Source: Arcobacter sp.
Lineage (GTDB): Bacteria > Campylobacterota > Campylobacteria > Campylobacterales > Arcobacteraceae
Direction of reading: 5' to 3'
NCBI GenBank assembly: GCA_030635995.1
Contig: DAOVXU010000002.1
Location: forward strand, 1-33,586
Length of the DNA stretch: 33,586 nucleotides
The translations under genes were made by a program, and so were the position numbers. Below, piece after piece: positions 17,312-25,644 of the stretch. The notes beneath the pieces were generated by a model that worked only from the letters and a program-made list of their open reading frames with translations, was not told the DNA's origin and made no database searches. How positions within the stretch are numbered: the stretch's first letter is position 1; each line of letters begins with the position of its first letter.

Positions 17312-18518
17312 TTTAACTAGTAGTATGATGTACAGAATTGGTAATCTTGATGTTCAAAATGAGAGAATTTCATATCAAATGAGTACAGGAAAAGTTATCG
17401 ATAGAGGTAGTGATGATTCTGTACTTTATGGTAGGTATCTTGATGTAGAAGATAATCTTAGGACACATGAGGGGCTTAAAGTACAAATTGAAAAAACTAC
17501 AGCTCAAAATAATGTAGCAGATTCAAGTGTAGATGAGATAAAAAAGACTTTAGACAGTATGAAAGTTGATTTATTAAAATCATTAAATTCTGGAATGACA
17601 AGATCAGATCGACTGGCAGTTGCAACTAATATGGAAGGGATGAGAGAAAATCTTATAACTTTATCAAATACAACAGTTGATGGAGAATATCTTTTTAGTG
17701 GTTCGAATACAACAAAACAAACATTTATAAAAGATAATGATTTTGAAGTTACTGGAAAAGTAGATTTTGGTGGAAATGGACACTTACGGAATATTGCAGT
17801 AGATCCAGGTGTATATCGGGATAGAGGAGTTACTGCTCATGATGTTTTAATGTATAGTGTAGATACTTCAAGTGCTGAGGATAAAATAAGTTTTCAAGAG
17901 GTAGATATTGTTGTGGATGAAAATGGTAATACATGGAAACTTAATGGATCAAAAGATCAACTTGTAAAATTGAATGAACAAGGTGTTGAAACGGCTGAAT
18001 ATTTAAAAGTTACAAATGATGGGGGTACTCCTAAAACATATACTAGTGAAACATTAACTGATGCTAATAATGCTAGTAGAATTAAAGATAGTACAGCTTC
18101 AGGTTTACTATTGGAAGCAAAACATAGTATTTTTGAAGATTTAAATGTAATAATAAATGCATTAAAAGGGTACAATACTCAATTAACAGATGATGCAAAT
18201 GATGGTAAACAAGGTACAGTTGCAACAGATGAAGAGGTAAGAGATACCCTATCTAACTATCTTGGAAAATTATCTAACCAATATGATGCAACAAATATTG
18301 GTCATGCTGAACTTGGTGGAAGAAATAAGATTTTTGAAACAGCATTAGAGAGTTTAACTGCAAAAGTTACACACTATAATATCTTGATGCAAGAGACAAA
18401 TGGTGCAGATATGGCTAAACTTGCTATGGAATCAAAATCATTGGAGATGACATACAATGCACTTTATTCAACAGTATCGAAAATGCATCAATTATCTTTA
18501 GTAAATTTTATAAATTAA
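17304..18518 (+). CDS. flgL: Hook-filament junction protein FlgL
   Basis: FlgL (HAP3) joins hook and filament. The N-terminus MIDLTSSMMYRIGNLDVQNE and the segment ISYQMSTGKVIDRGSDD resemble the conserved N-terminal helix of flagellin-like proteins. DGEYLFSGSNTTKQTF (around 130) is a FlgL hallmark. The C-terminal helix (ESKSLEMTYNALYSTVSKMH) completes the coiled core. I chose the ATG at 17304 rather than the TTG at 17298. A TAGGAG sequence at 17292-17297 is well spaced from it, and MIDLTSS then begins the protein. The overlap with fliI is 8 bp. The protein has 404 residues, longer than the enteric form because of its central domain. FlgK is not in the window. Confidence 0.88.
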   Translation: MIDLTSSMMYRIGNLDVQNERISYQMSTGKVIDRGSDDSVLYGRYLDVEDNLRTHEGLKVQIEKTTAQNNVADSSVDEIKKTLDSMKVDLLKSLNSGMTRSDRLAVATNMEGMRENLITLSNTTVDGEYLFSGSNTTKQTFIKDNDFEVTGKVDFGGNGHLRNIAVDPGVYRDRGVTAHDVLMYSVDTSSAEDKISFQEVDIVVDENGNTWKLNGSKDQLVKLNEQGVETAEYLKVTNDGGTPKTYTSETLTDANNASRIKDSTASGLLLEAKHSIFEDLNVIINALKGYNTQLTDDANDGKQGTVATDEEVRDTLSNYLGKLSNQYDATNIGHAELGGRNKIFETALESLTAKVTHYNILMQETNGADMAKLAMESKSLEMTYNALYSTVSKMHQLSLVNFIN

Positions 18519-18532
18519 TTTTTTAGTCTTAC

Positions 18533-20653
18533 ATGAATTTTAGAGATCTATTTTTTAGGAAAGAGTATGTATTAGTTGCATTTATCTTTGCGATGCTTGC
18601 AATTATAATTGTACCTCTACCTAAAAGTTTTTTAGATTTTTTTCTAATTATATCGTTAACTTCTGCAATATTAATACTTTTAATATCTCTTTTTGTTCAA
18701 AAACCAACTGATCTATCGACCTTTCCAACTCTTTTATTAATACTTGTACTTTTTAGATTATCTCTAAATATTGCTACAACTAGATCTATTTTAAGTGAGG
18801 GGCATAATGGTCCTGATGAGGTTAGTTCTATCATTGCAGCTTTTGGTGAATTTGTTGTTGGTGGAAATATGGTAATTGGAATTATTATATTTATAATACT
18901 TGTACTTATAAACTTTATGGTTGTAACAAAAGGGGCAGGAAGAGTAGCTGAAGTTCAAGCAAGATTTTCACTTGATTCTTTACCTGGTAAACAGATGGCA
19001 ATTGATGCGGATTTAAATGCTGGGTTTATTGATGATAAACAAGCAAAAGAGAGACGAGAATCATTAGCTAGTGAAGTTAGTTTTTATGGGACAATGGATG
19101 GTTCTGCTAAGTTTGTAAAAGGTGATGCAGTTGCAGGGATAATTATCACTATGGTAAATCTTGTAGGTGGACTTTTAATAGGTATGTTTCAGCATGATAT
19201 GACAGCAGGGGAAAGTGCAACTGTCTATACAATATTAACTATTGGAGATGGTCTTGTTGCTCAAATTCCAGCATTGATTATATCAACAGCAACAGCTATT
19301 ATAATTACTAGATCAAATTCAGATGAAGATAAATTTGCTAGTGGAACTATATCTCAACTTGTAAAAGACAGTAAAGCTATGATGATTACAGGAATTGCAC
19401 TATTATTATTTGGATTAGTTCCTGGTTTTCCTATTGGAATACTGTTTTTTATGGGATTTTTACTTATGGGAATTGGATATATTGTGTATCTACTGGAATC
19501 TGGGCAAGAGAATGCTTTTACTCAGTTTTTTAAACCACAACCTAAAAATAAAAAAGTTAAAACACCCACTGATATTGATAAATTAAAGAAAAAGAAAAAA
19601 GAGATACAAGCTGTAGATGAAGAGAAAGTTTTGGATAAAACTATGAAAATGGAAGTTTTAGAACTTAAACTTGGACCACGACTTTTATCATTAATTCAAG
19701 GGGATAGTGAACTTTTAGATAAAATAAAAGGGATAAGAAATACTATTGCAGGTGAGTTAGGATTTGTTATTCCTCAGATTAGAATTTCAGATGCAATAAA
19801 TTTAAGTATGAATGAATATTCTTTTAATTTAAAAAGGATACCAATAGCAAAAGGGAATGTTGAATTAAATCAACTTCTAGCTATGGGTGGGATTAGTAGT
19901 GCAAAGATAGAGGGTAAAAAAGTAAAAGAGCCTGTATTTGGACTAGATGCTACTTGGATAACTGAAGATAAAAAAGATTTAGCTTTAAGTAAAGGCTTTA
20001 CTGTTGTGGATGCTCCAACAATTATATCTACACATATCTCTGAACTTATTAAAAAACATTCAGAAGATATACTTACAAGACAAGATATTGTAAATATTGT
20101 GGATAGACTTAAAGAGAGCTTTCCTATAGTTGTGGATGAAGCTATGAAGATCACAACTTATGGGATACTTTTAAGAATTTGTAAAGACCTTCTTCATGAG
20201 AAAATACCAATTGTTGATATGCTTACTATTTTAGAATCATTAGCTGATATAGGTGAAGTTACAAAATCACCTGAGATATTATTGGAACATGTAAGAAGTA
20301 AATTATTTAGACTTATAACCAATAAATTTACAGGAAATGATGGAGCTTTACATATAATTACTATTAAACCTGAACTTGAACAACAATTTTCAAGTAAACT
20401 TCAAGAACAACATGGTGTTAGCCACCTTATGTTAAGTATCTCTGAGATAAATTCTTTAGTAACAAAAACTAGAGAATTGGTACAAACTATTGAATCAAAA
20501 GGGGTAAATACTGTTTCAATGGTAGTAGATCCAATTTTAAGAAAAAGGATTTCTGAGATATTTGAGAAATTTGGATTTGATATAGCTGTTTTAAGTCATG
20601 CCGAACTTGATACAAAAGCAGAATTTACAATAGAGGGAACTTTAGAATTCTAA
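18533..20653 (+). CDS. flhA: Flagellar export gate protein FlhA
   Basis: This is the largest export-gate subunit, forming a nonameric ring. The 706-residue protein has an N-terminal membrane half with about eight segments (within about 15-320). It contains the FHIPEP signature region TDLSTFPTLLLILVLFRLSL and the ion-linked loop GRVAEVQARFSLDSLPGKQM with AIDADLNAG. The linker (about 335-370) is Lys-rich (KLKKKKKEIQ). The cytoplasmic C-terminal domain (about 375-706) has LGPRLLSLIQGD and PEILLEHVRSKL. It sits 14 bp after flgL, which is not the usual flhB-flhA order. The downstream genes are not known flagellar genes. Confidence 0.95.
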   Translation: MNFRDLFFRKEYVLVAFIFAMLAIIIVPLPKSFLDFFLIISLTSAILILLISLFVQKPTDLSTFPTLLLILVLFRLSLNIATTRSILSEGHNGPDEVSSIIAAFGEFVVGGNMVIGIIIFIILVLINFMVVTKGAGRVAEVQARFSLDSLPGKQMAIDADLNAGFIDDKQAKERRESLASEVSFYGTMDGSAKFVKGDAVAGIIITMVNLVGGLLIGMFQHDMTAGESATVYTILTIGDGLVAQIPALIISTATAIIITRSNSDEDKFASGTISQLVKDSKAMMITGIALLLFGLVPGFPIGILFFMGFLLMGIGYIVYLLESGQENAFTQFFKPQPKNKKVKTPTDIDKLKKKKKEIQAVDEEKVLDKTMKMEVLELKLGPRLLSLIQGDSELLDKIKGIRNTIAGELGFVIPQIRISDAINLSMNEYSFNLKRIPIAKGNVELNQLLAMGGISSAKIEGKKVKEPVFGLDATWITEDKKDLALSKGFTVVDAPTIISTHISELIKKHSEDILTRQDIVNIVDRLKESFPIVVDEAMKITTYGILLRICKDLLHEKIPIVDMLTILESLADIGEVTKSPEILLEHVRSKLFRLITNKFTGNDGALHIITIKPELEQQFSSKLQEQHGVSHLMLSISEINSLVTKTRELVQTIESKGVNTVSMVVDPILRKRISEIFEKFGFDIAVLSHAELDTKAEFTIEGTLEF

Positions 20654-20663
20654 GGATAAAAAT

Positions 20664-20921
20664 ATGTTAGATAATAATTTTAAAGAGGTAGATTTTTGTA
20701 AAGATTGTGTATGCTTTGTGGAATGTAATAGTTCAAAATATGATATAAAATTACTTGAACAGTATATGATTTTTACAGCATTAAGGGATACTGAAAGTTT
20801 AATTGAAAAGAAATTTAATGAGATATTCAAAAATCCAAATTATCTACTTAACGAAGTAAGAGATTTTATGGAAGATAAAAAAGAAAATTGTATATATTTT
20901 AACAATAGGAAGGATATTTAG
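20664..20921 (+). CDS. Small cysteine-rich hypothetical protein
   Basis: The 85-residue protein has a cluster CKDCVCFVEC (residues 12-21), a C-x2-C-x-C-x3-C arrangement that could bind metal, and one more cysteine near the C-terminus (ENCIYF). It has no membrane segment or signal. The function is unknown and I do not recognise the family. It lies 10 bp after flhA and 1 bp before the DUF502 gene, so it is co-transcribed. It could bind zinc or an Fe-S cluster, but this is only suggested by the spacing. Confidence 0.6.
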   Translation: MLDNNFKEVDFCKDCVCFVECNSSKYDIKLLEQYMIFTALRDTESLIEKKFNEIFKNPNYLLNEVRDFMEDKKENCIYFNNRKDI

Positions 20922-20922
20922 T

Positions 20923-21528
20923 ATGGGACAATTATTAAGATATATATTTGTAGGAGCATTGGCTTTAATTCCTCTTTTTATAGTAGTTCAAGTTGTATTT
21001 TGGGTAAATAGATTAAGTATAGATCTTTTTAGAGAGATCTCAGTTTATACGAATAGTACTTTGTACAGTTCATTGATTTTATTGATAACTGTACTATTAC
21101 TTGGAATTATAGGATACTCTACTGAAAAATTTGGTAAGTCATTGTTAATTGGTGTGATAGATAATATATTAAATAAAATTCCAGCTATAAGAACTATATA
21201 CTCAATAGTTAAAAAAATTACAAATCTTTTTATGTCAAATGGTAAAGAGGAAAAAAAAGAGGTTGTATTGGTTGAATATCCAAAGAAAGATTTATGGGTA
21301 CCTGCTTATGTGTTAAGTAAATATGAAAATACTTTAGTATTGTTTGTCCCAACAAGTCCAAATCCTACAAGTGGATACACTGTAATAGTAGAGAGAGAAA
21401 ATATAAAAGAGACAACTTTAACAGTTGCCCAAGCTAGTCAATTTATAGTTAGTATGGGTGCAGATTTTATAAAAAAAGAGGAGATTTCTGCTATAATCTC
21501 AAAAAACTCAACTAAAAATAAGGCTTAA
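20923..21528 (+). CDS. DUF502 family membrane protein
   Basis: The 201-residue protein matches the DUF502 family by its two N-terminal membrane segments (about 5-28, YIFVGALALIPLFIVVQVVF; about 49-70, LYSSLILLITVLLLGIIGYS). The loop with NKIPAIRTIYSIVKKI follows, and then the soluble part containing FVPTSPNPTSGYTVIV, a hallmark Pro-Thr-Ser-Pro-Asn-Pro segment. Members are found in many bacteria and in plants; the biochemical role is not established. It is part of the run of genes from flhA to serS, spaced by 1-2 bp, and likely sits in the inner membrane. Confidence 0.82.
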   Translation: MGQLLRYIFVGALALIPLFIVVQVVFWVNRLSIDLFREISVYTNSTLYSSLILLITVLLLGIIGYSTEKFGKSLLIGVIDNILNKIPAIRTIYSIVKKITNLFMSNGKEEKKEVVLVEYPKKDLWVPAYVLSKYENTLVLFVPTSPNPTSGYTVIVERENIKETTLTVAQASQFIVSMGADFIKKEEISAIISKNSTKNKA

Positions 21529-21530
21529 TA

Positions 21531-21737
21531 ATGATAACTTTAAAGATGGAAAAAGAGTGTGGATGTTTTAAAAAGAGTAGTTTTAATGCAGAACAAACTT
21601 TTACTACAAAAGGGGAAGCATTACAGAGTGCAAAAGGTATGTGTGAAGATATGAATGAAACATTTTGTCAAAAACATAAATTTAATTTTGAGCAAAATGA
21701 AAATGAAATAATAATAAAAATGGAAAGAAATAAATAA
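21531..21737 (+). CDS. Small conserved cysteine-containing protein upstream of serS
   Basis: The 68-residue protein has a CGCF motif (residues 10-13), and two further cysteines (about 37 and 45, in GMCEDMNETFCQKH). It has an alternating beta-like C-terminus. There is no signal or membrane segment. I recall short proteins of this type in Campylobacterota but cannot name a function. It lies 2 bp after the DUF502 gene and 1 bp before the serS start. Confidence 0.55.
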   Translation: MITLKMEKECGCFKKSSFNAEQTFTTKGEALQSAKGMCEDMNETFCQKHKFNFEQNENEIIIKMERNK

Positions 21738-21738
21738 T

Positions 21739-22983
21739 ATGATAGATAATAAACTTTTACAAAAAGATTTTACTACAGTTGCTAGTGCCTTAGAGAAAAA
21801 AGGCGTAAGTACAACTTTACTAGAAGAGCTTAAAAATGATGTTTTGGCAACAAAATTAAAACGGCAAAGTATGGAGGAGATACAAGCAAAACAAAATGCT
21901 TTATCATCTTAATTTGGTTTATATAAAAAAGAGGGGAAAGATATAGCTCCTTTAAAGCAAGAGATAGATGAACTAAAAAAACAAAAACAACTAATAGAAG
22001 AAGAGGTTAGAACTCTTGAAGAGGGCTTAAATGATATTATGATGGGGATTCCAAATCTTCCAGATGATAATGTCCCTTTAGGGGAGAGTGAAGATGATAA
22101 TATTGTGATTAAAACTGTTGGAACTCCTAAAGAATTTAACTTTATACCAAAAGAGCATTGGGATATAGGTGAGAGTACTGGTATCATTGATTTTACAAGA
22201 GGTGTAAAAGTAGCAAAAAGTAGATTTGCAGCACTTAAGGGAATTGGAGCTAGACTTGAGAGAGCTTTAATCAATTACTTTTTAGATTTTAATCGTGAGA
22301 GAGGATTTGAGGAGTGGTATGTTCCATTTATGGCAAATTCAAATACTTTAAGAGGAACTGGGCAGTTACCAAAGTTTGAAGATGATCTATTTAAAATTGA
22401 GGGTGAAGACTTATATTTAATCCCTACTGCTGAAGTGAGTTTAACAAATTTGTTTAATGATGAGATAGTACCACAAAATGAGTTGCCAATGCTTTTAACA
22501 TCTTATACACCTTGTTTTAGAAAAGAAGCAGGAAGTGCAGGAAGAGATACAAGAGGGATAATTAGACAACATCAATTTGATAAAGTAGAGATGGTTGCTA
22601 TTACAAAACAAGAGCAGTCCGAAGAAGTATTTAAAAAGATGGTTGAATGTGCTAGTGATCTATTAACTTCATTAGAGTTACCACATCAAGTTGTACAACT
22701 TTGTACAGGAGATTTGGGATTTTCTGCAGCTACAACGATTGATCTTGAAGTGTGGTTACCTGGACAAGGACAATATAGAGAAATTTCATCAATTTCAAAC
22801 ACAAGGGATTTCCAAGCTAGACGAGCAAAAATAAGATATAAAGATGGTAAGAAGAATATGTTATGCCATACATTAAATGGCTCATCACTTGCAGTTGGAA
22901 GAACATTAGTAGCTATTATAGAAAATAATCAAAATGAAGATGGTAGTATTACTGTACCTTCTGTATTACAGAAGTATATGTAG
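21739..22983 (+). pseudogene. serS: Seryl-tRNA synthetase gene with in-frame stop at codon 58
   Basis: Seryl-tRNA synthetase charges tRNA-Ser. Read from ATG 21739, 1 bp after the previous stop, the frame would give 414 residues, the family's size. The N-terminal helical tRNA-binding arm covers about 1-100. Class II motif 2 (TPCFRKEAGSAGRDTRG) and motif 3 (NGSSLAVGRTLVAIIEN) are intact. However, TAA at 21910-21912 interrupts the arm (ALSS-stop-FGLYKKEG), at a place where relatives have a residue such as Lys; one AAA-to-TAA change would explain it. Everything downstream is intact in frame, so the change is either very recent or a sequence error. An internal start at 22039 (MMGIPNLPDDN) would give the catalytic core without the arm. 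As the enzyme is essential, the gene may be functional in the real cell. Confidence 0.85.
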
Positions 22984-23063
22984 AGCTTATTTTGGATGAT
23001 TATTTACTTTTTTTAGTAGATGACTGTATATAGGCTGCCGAGATTATAGATGAGAAAGTAGAA

Positions 23064-23069
23064 TATAAT
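23064..23069 (+). promoter_or_regulatory. -10 promoter candidate for the 80-residue protein gene
   Basis: TATAAT occurs at 23064-23069, 17 bp ahead of the ATG at 23087, with AAGGA (23075-23079) as Shine-Dalgarno. It has no TG extension. The leader would be very short. Confidence 0.25.
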
Positions 23070-23086
23070 ATGGATAAGGATTTAAG

Positions 23087-23329
23087 ATGATAGGAACATT
23101 AATTAAGTTAGCAGTATTGGCAATAATAATATTTGTAGGCTTGAATATATTTAATCCTGAAATGGCAGATAATGCAGTTAATAAAATTAGTGAAACTACA
23201 GGTATAGACAAAAATACTATAAATAATAATTTAGAAAAAGCTACAAATATGGCATTAGATGGAGCTGAAAAATTAAATGATGCTGCTAAAGAGAAGATTG
23301 AAGAAGCTAAAGATAAGATGGATAACTAA
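23087..23329 (+). CDS. Small membrane-anchored helical protein
   Basis: The 80-residue protein has an N-terminal membrane segment (about 5-22, LIKLAVLAIIIFVGLNIF). A charged amphipathic helix (about 50-80, Ala/Lys/Glu/Asp-rich, with AAKEKIEEAKDKM) follows. I do not recognise the family. It sits in the accessory region just after serS and converges with an integrase remnant, whose stop codon overlaps its 3' end. The composition of the tail is like that of stress-type hydrophilic helix proteins, but this is only a resemblance. Confidence 0.55.
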   Translation: MIGTLIKLAVLAIIIFVGLNIFNPEMADNAVNKISETTGIDKNTINNNLEKATNMALDGAEKLNDAAKEKIEEAKDKMDN

Positions 23330-23405
23330 TAAATATTCGCAACTACCTCCATTTTTTTAACTTCAGCTACTTTCACATATCTTAGTGTTTGATTTATATC
23401 TTTAT
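23326..23405 (-). pseudogene. Tyrosine recombinase remnant A (C-terminal end only)
   Basis: Read on the minus strand, 23405 to 23326 encodes about 26 residues ending in a stop, YKDINQTLRYVKVAEVKKM then EVVANIY. It is clearly homologous to the end of the better preserved remnant at 25043-25257 (HKDINQTLRYAKVDEVKKM). The tyrosine in the LRY motif is the expected catalytic nucleophile of phage-type integrases. All upstream domains are lost; homology stops at about 23405. It marks an old integration or rearrangement next to serS. Confidence 0.7.
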
Positions 23406-23528
23406 AAGGTAGATATGTAAATGGGATTTGATAAATTCTTTACATAGTTTCAAGAATATATTTAAGTATAAAAGTGCTACACTTATGAAATTAATAAGTT
23501 TTTATAATAAGTGGAGGGTGTAATTTTC

Positions 23529-25046
23529 ATGAATAAAATGACTAGTAAAATTATTTTAATGCCGCTTATATTTATTTTTCTTATGTCAATTATGGTTAGT
23601 TATACTTATATATATTTAATTAAATTACATCACAATGAGAATATTAGAAATTTTACAGAATCTTATAATGAAGAACAATATAAAAAAATCAAAAATAATG
23701 TAGATGGAATTAGAAATACAATTAGTTATGCAAATAAAATATATGATGAAACTCAATCAGAATTAAAAGCAAGAGTATTAAGAAGAATTAATCATATTAA
23801 TATGATAAACACACCTTATGTATTTATTTTAAAATTAATAAATATTAACGGTGGAGATAATTTTGCTAAAATAATTTTTTATAACAATAAACCACAGGCA
23901 ATAGGTAAATTTATTTCAGATAGTAAAAAAGACATTAATAATAAATATTTTTTAAAAAAAGTTTTAAAAGATATAAAACAAAAAGGTTATTCCTATGTTA
24001 TATATAAACATGCTAAACCAAATAATAAAAATATAAATAAAAAACTTACATATTTTTATCTTGATAAAAAATTTAATTGGATAATCACAAGCAGTATATT
24101 TCTAGATGAAGTCAATACTGATATAAATAAAAAAAATAAGAAATTTGAAATGCAGATTAAAAAATTAATTCAACTAACTGTCTTTATAACAATAATATTA
24201 TCTTGTATACTTGGTATTATATCTTATTTTTTCTCCAAAAATATATCTAAACAAATAGAATACACAAAAGAAAAGTTAAAAATTAATGTAGCAAAAGAAA
24301 TAGAAAAAAATCAATTAATAGAAAAACAACTTATTAAATCAGAAAAAATGGTAGCAATGGGAGAGATGATAGGTAATATAGCTCATCAATGGAGGCAGCC
24401 ATTGTCTGTAATATCAACAGCATCGACAGGTATTATTATGCAAAAAGAGTATGGTGTATTAGATGATGATAAACTTATAAAAACTTGCCATGCTATAAAT
24501 GACAATGCACAATATCTATCAAAAACAATAGATGATTTTAAAAATTTCATTAAAGGGGATAGAACTAAAGAAATTTTTAATTTAAAAAATGGTATTGATA
24601 GTTTTTTAAATTTAGTAGAAGGCTCAATTAAAAATTACAATATAAATATAATATTAGACTTAAAAAAGAATATTGAAATAAATGGCTATGAAAATGAATT
24701 AATTCAATGTTGTATAAATGTTTTTAATAATGCAAAAGATGTTTTAGTAGAAAATAATATTGAAGATAAATTAATATTCTTATCAATTTATAAAAAAGAA
24801 GATAAAGCAATTATAAAAATTAAAGATAATGGTGGTGGAATACCTGATGATATACTACCAAAAATATTTGAACCCTATTTTACAACTAAACATCAATCCC
24901 AAGGTACAGGACTAGGACTTCATATGACTCATAATTTAATTGTAGATGGTATGGGTGGAACTATTGAAGCTACAAAGCAAACTTATACTTATGATGATAA
25001 AGAATATACTGGTGCTGAATTTGTGATAACTTTACCACTTAATTAA
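23529..25046 (+). CDS. Membrane sensor histidine kinase (Cache-type sensor)
   Basis: The protein has 505 residues from ATG 23529; I prefer this to the GTG at 23511, which is part of the GTGGAGGG Shine-Dalgarno region. The N-terminal membrane segment is about 8-28, followed by a periplasmic domain (about 30-205) resembling a single Cache domain, with KLTYFYLDKKFNWIITSSIF near its end. A second membrane segment lies near 215-238. The kinase part has His286 in IAHQWRQPL, an N-box INVFNNAKDVL (about 398-408), the G1 box DNGGGIPDDILPKIFEPYFT and the G2 box GTGLGLHM. The catalytic part is very similar to the kinases at 25631 and 27683. It converges with an integrase remnant. The ligand and partner regulator are unknown. 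Confidence 0.88.
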   Translation: MNKMTSKIILMPLIFIFLMSIMVSYTYIYLIKLHHNENIRNFTESYNEEQYKKIKNNVDGIRNTISYANKIYDETQSELKARVLRRINHINMINTPYVFILKLININGGDNFAKIIFYNNKPQAIGKFISDSKKDINNKYFLKKVLKDIKQKGYSYVIYKHAKPNNKNINKKLTYFYLDKKFNWIITSSIFLDEVNTDINKKNKKFEMQIKKLIQLTVFITIILSCILGIISYFFSKNISKQIEYTKEKLKINVAKEIEKNQLIEKQLIKSEKMVAMGEMIGNIAHQWRQPLSVISTASTGIIMQKEYGVLDDDKLIKTCHAINDNAQYLSKTIDDFKNFIKGDRTKEIFNLKNGIDSFLNLVEGSIKNYNINIILDLKKNIEINGYENELIQCCINVFNNAKDVLVENNIEDKLIFLSIYKKEDKAIIKIKDNGGGIPDDILPKIFEPYFTTKHQSQGTGLGLHMTHNLIVDGMGGTIEATKQTYTYDDKEYTGAEFVITLPLN

Positions 25047-25257
25047 AACAACTTCTCAACAGCTTTCATTTTTTTAACTTCATCAACCTTAGCATATCTC
25101 AAAGTTTGATTAATATCTTTATGATTTAATAATTTCTGAACCAAAAATATATCATTGTATAAAACACAGTGAGTAGCAAATGTCTGGCGTAACGTATGGT
25201 GGCAAACTTTATTTTTTTCATCATCAGTTTCAATTATTAAATAAATCATCATCTGGC
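25043..25257 (-). pseudogene. Tyrosine recombinase remnant B (C-terminal third)
   Basis: On the minus strand this encodes about 70 residues that begin abruptly at the junction with the serS fragment (25257/25258). It shows the integrase boxes HTLRQTFATH (the H-x-x-R box), LLNHKDINQTLRY (the late His and the catalytic Tyr) and a charged tail ending KKMKAVEKLF. The first catalytic arginine and the entire DNA-binding part are missing, so it cannot be active. Its stop codon overlaps the stop of the kinase gene by 2 bp. It is the best evidence that this region was once part of an integrative element. Confidence 0.8.
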
Positions 25258-25427
25258 GTGTGGTTACCTGGACAAGGACAATATAGAGAAATTTTATCAA
25301 TTTCAAATACAAGGGATTTCCAAGCTAGACGAGCAAAAATAAGAGATAAAGATGGTAAGAAGTATATGTAGAGCTTATTTTGGATGATTATTTACTTTTT
25401 TTAGTAGATTACTGTAAATAGGCTGCC
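25258..25427 (+). repeat. Partial second copy of the serS 3' end and spacer
   Basis: This 170-bp stretch repeats 22750-23039 with about 5 substitutions that I can count by eye (roughly 97% identical), but lacks 120 bp (40 codons). The missing part runs from the Asn after DGKK to the Lys before YM, so class II motif 3 is lost in frame. The deletion joint lies at a short repeat (GAAG). The copy also includes about 56 bp of spacer after the serS stop, ending in GGCTGCC. It thus arose by DNA duplication, not by retention of a coding gene. It could be the displaced end of serS at one boundary of an integrated element. Confidence 0.85.
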
Positions 25428-25514
25428 AGAAAGTTCGAAGGAGTCTTTTTTTATTAGTGTTTAATTATTGGGTGGCACTTAAATAGTTAATTTAAAAAAA
25501 ATATCATAATTAAT

Positions 25515-25549
25515 ACTTAAGTAAATTATATATATAATTATCCTTAAGT
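25515..25549. promoter_or_regulatory. Concentric dyad, possible operator before the PAS kinase gene
   Basis: ACTTAAG (25515-25521) and CTTAAGT (25543-25549) are inverted repeats. Between them is a self-complementary ATTATATATATAAT (25525-25538) with nearly the same centre. The arrangement lies about 80-115 bp before the kinase start and may be an operator or stem-loop. AT-rich composition makes chance dyads more likely here. Confidence 0.3.
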
Positions 25550-25563
25550 CATAAAGGGTAGGG

Positions 25564-25644
25564 ATGAATAATATAAATCTTTTTATTATATTACTGGTTG
25601 GGTTTTTATTCTTTAATATCAGGATGTATCATGTCAATATTTAA
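25564..25644 (+). CDS. Possible 26-residue hydrophobic leader peptide
   Basis: A short frame with ATG at 25564, behind AAAGGG, encodes a mostly hydrophobic peptide (NLFIILLVGFLFFNIRMYHV). It ends 14 bp inside the kinase gene that starts at 25631, so it could couple translation to that gene. It is short enough to arise by chance in AT-rich DNA, and I do not recognise it. Confidence 0.3.
   Translation: MNNINLFIILLVGFLFFNIRMYHVNI

Noticed and set aside
23033..23062. Possible second GEMM-like 3' strand (GGCTGCCGAGATTATAG)
   Set aside because: The essential GCAAAGC-like core and the GNRA-capped stem are missing upstream; the GGCTGCC belongs to the serS-downstream repeat.
25180..25371. 63-residue plus-strand frame ending in the serS fragment
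   Set aside because: Its first part is the antisense of the integrase remnant and its second part is the truncated serS tail, so it is a junction artefact and not a gene.
25428..25460. Terminator with T7 run (AAGGAGTCTTTTTTT)
   Set aside because: A T-run is present but I find no convincing stem of more than four base pairs before it.
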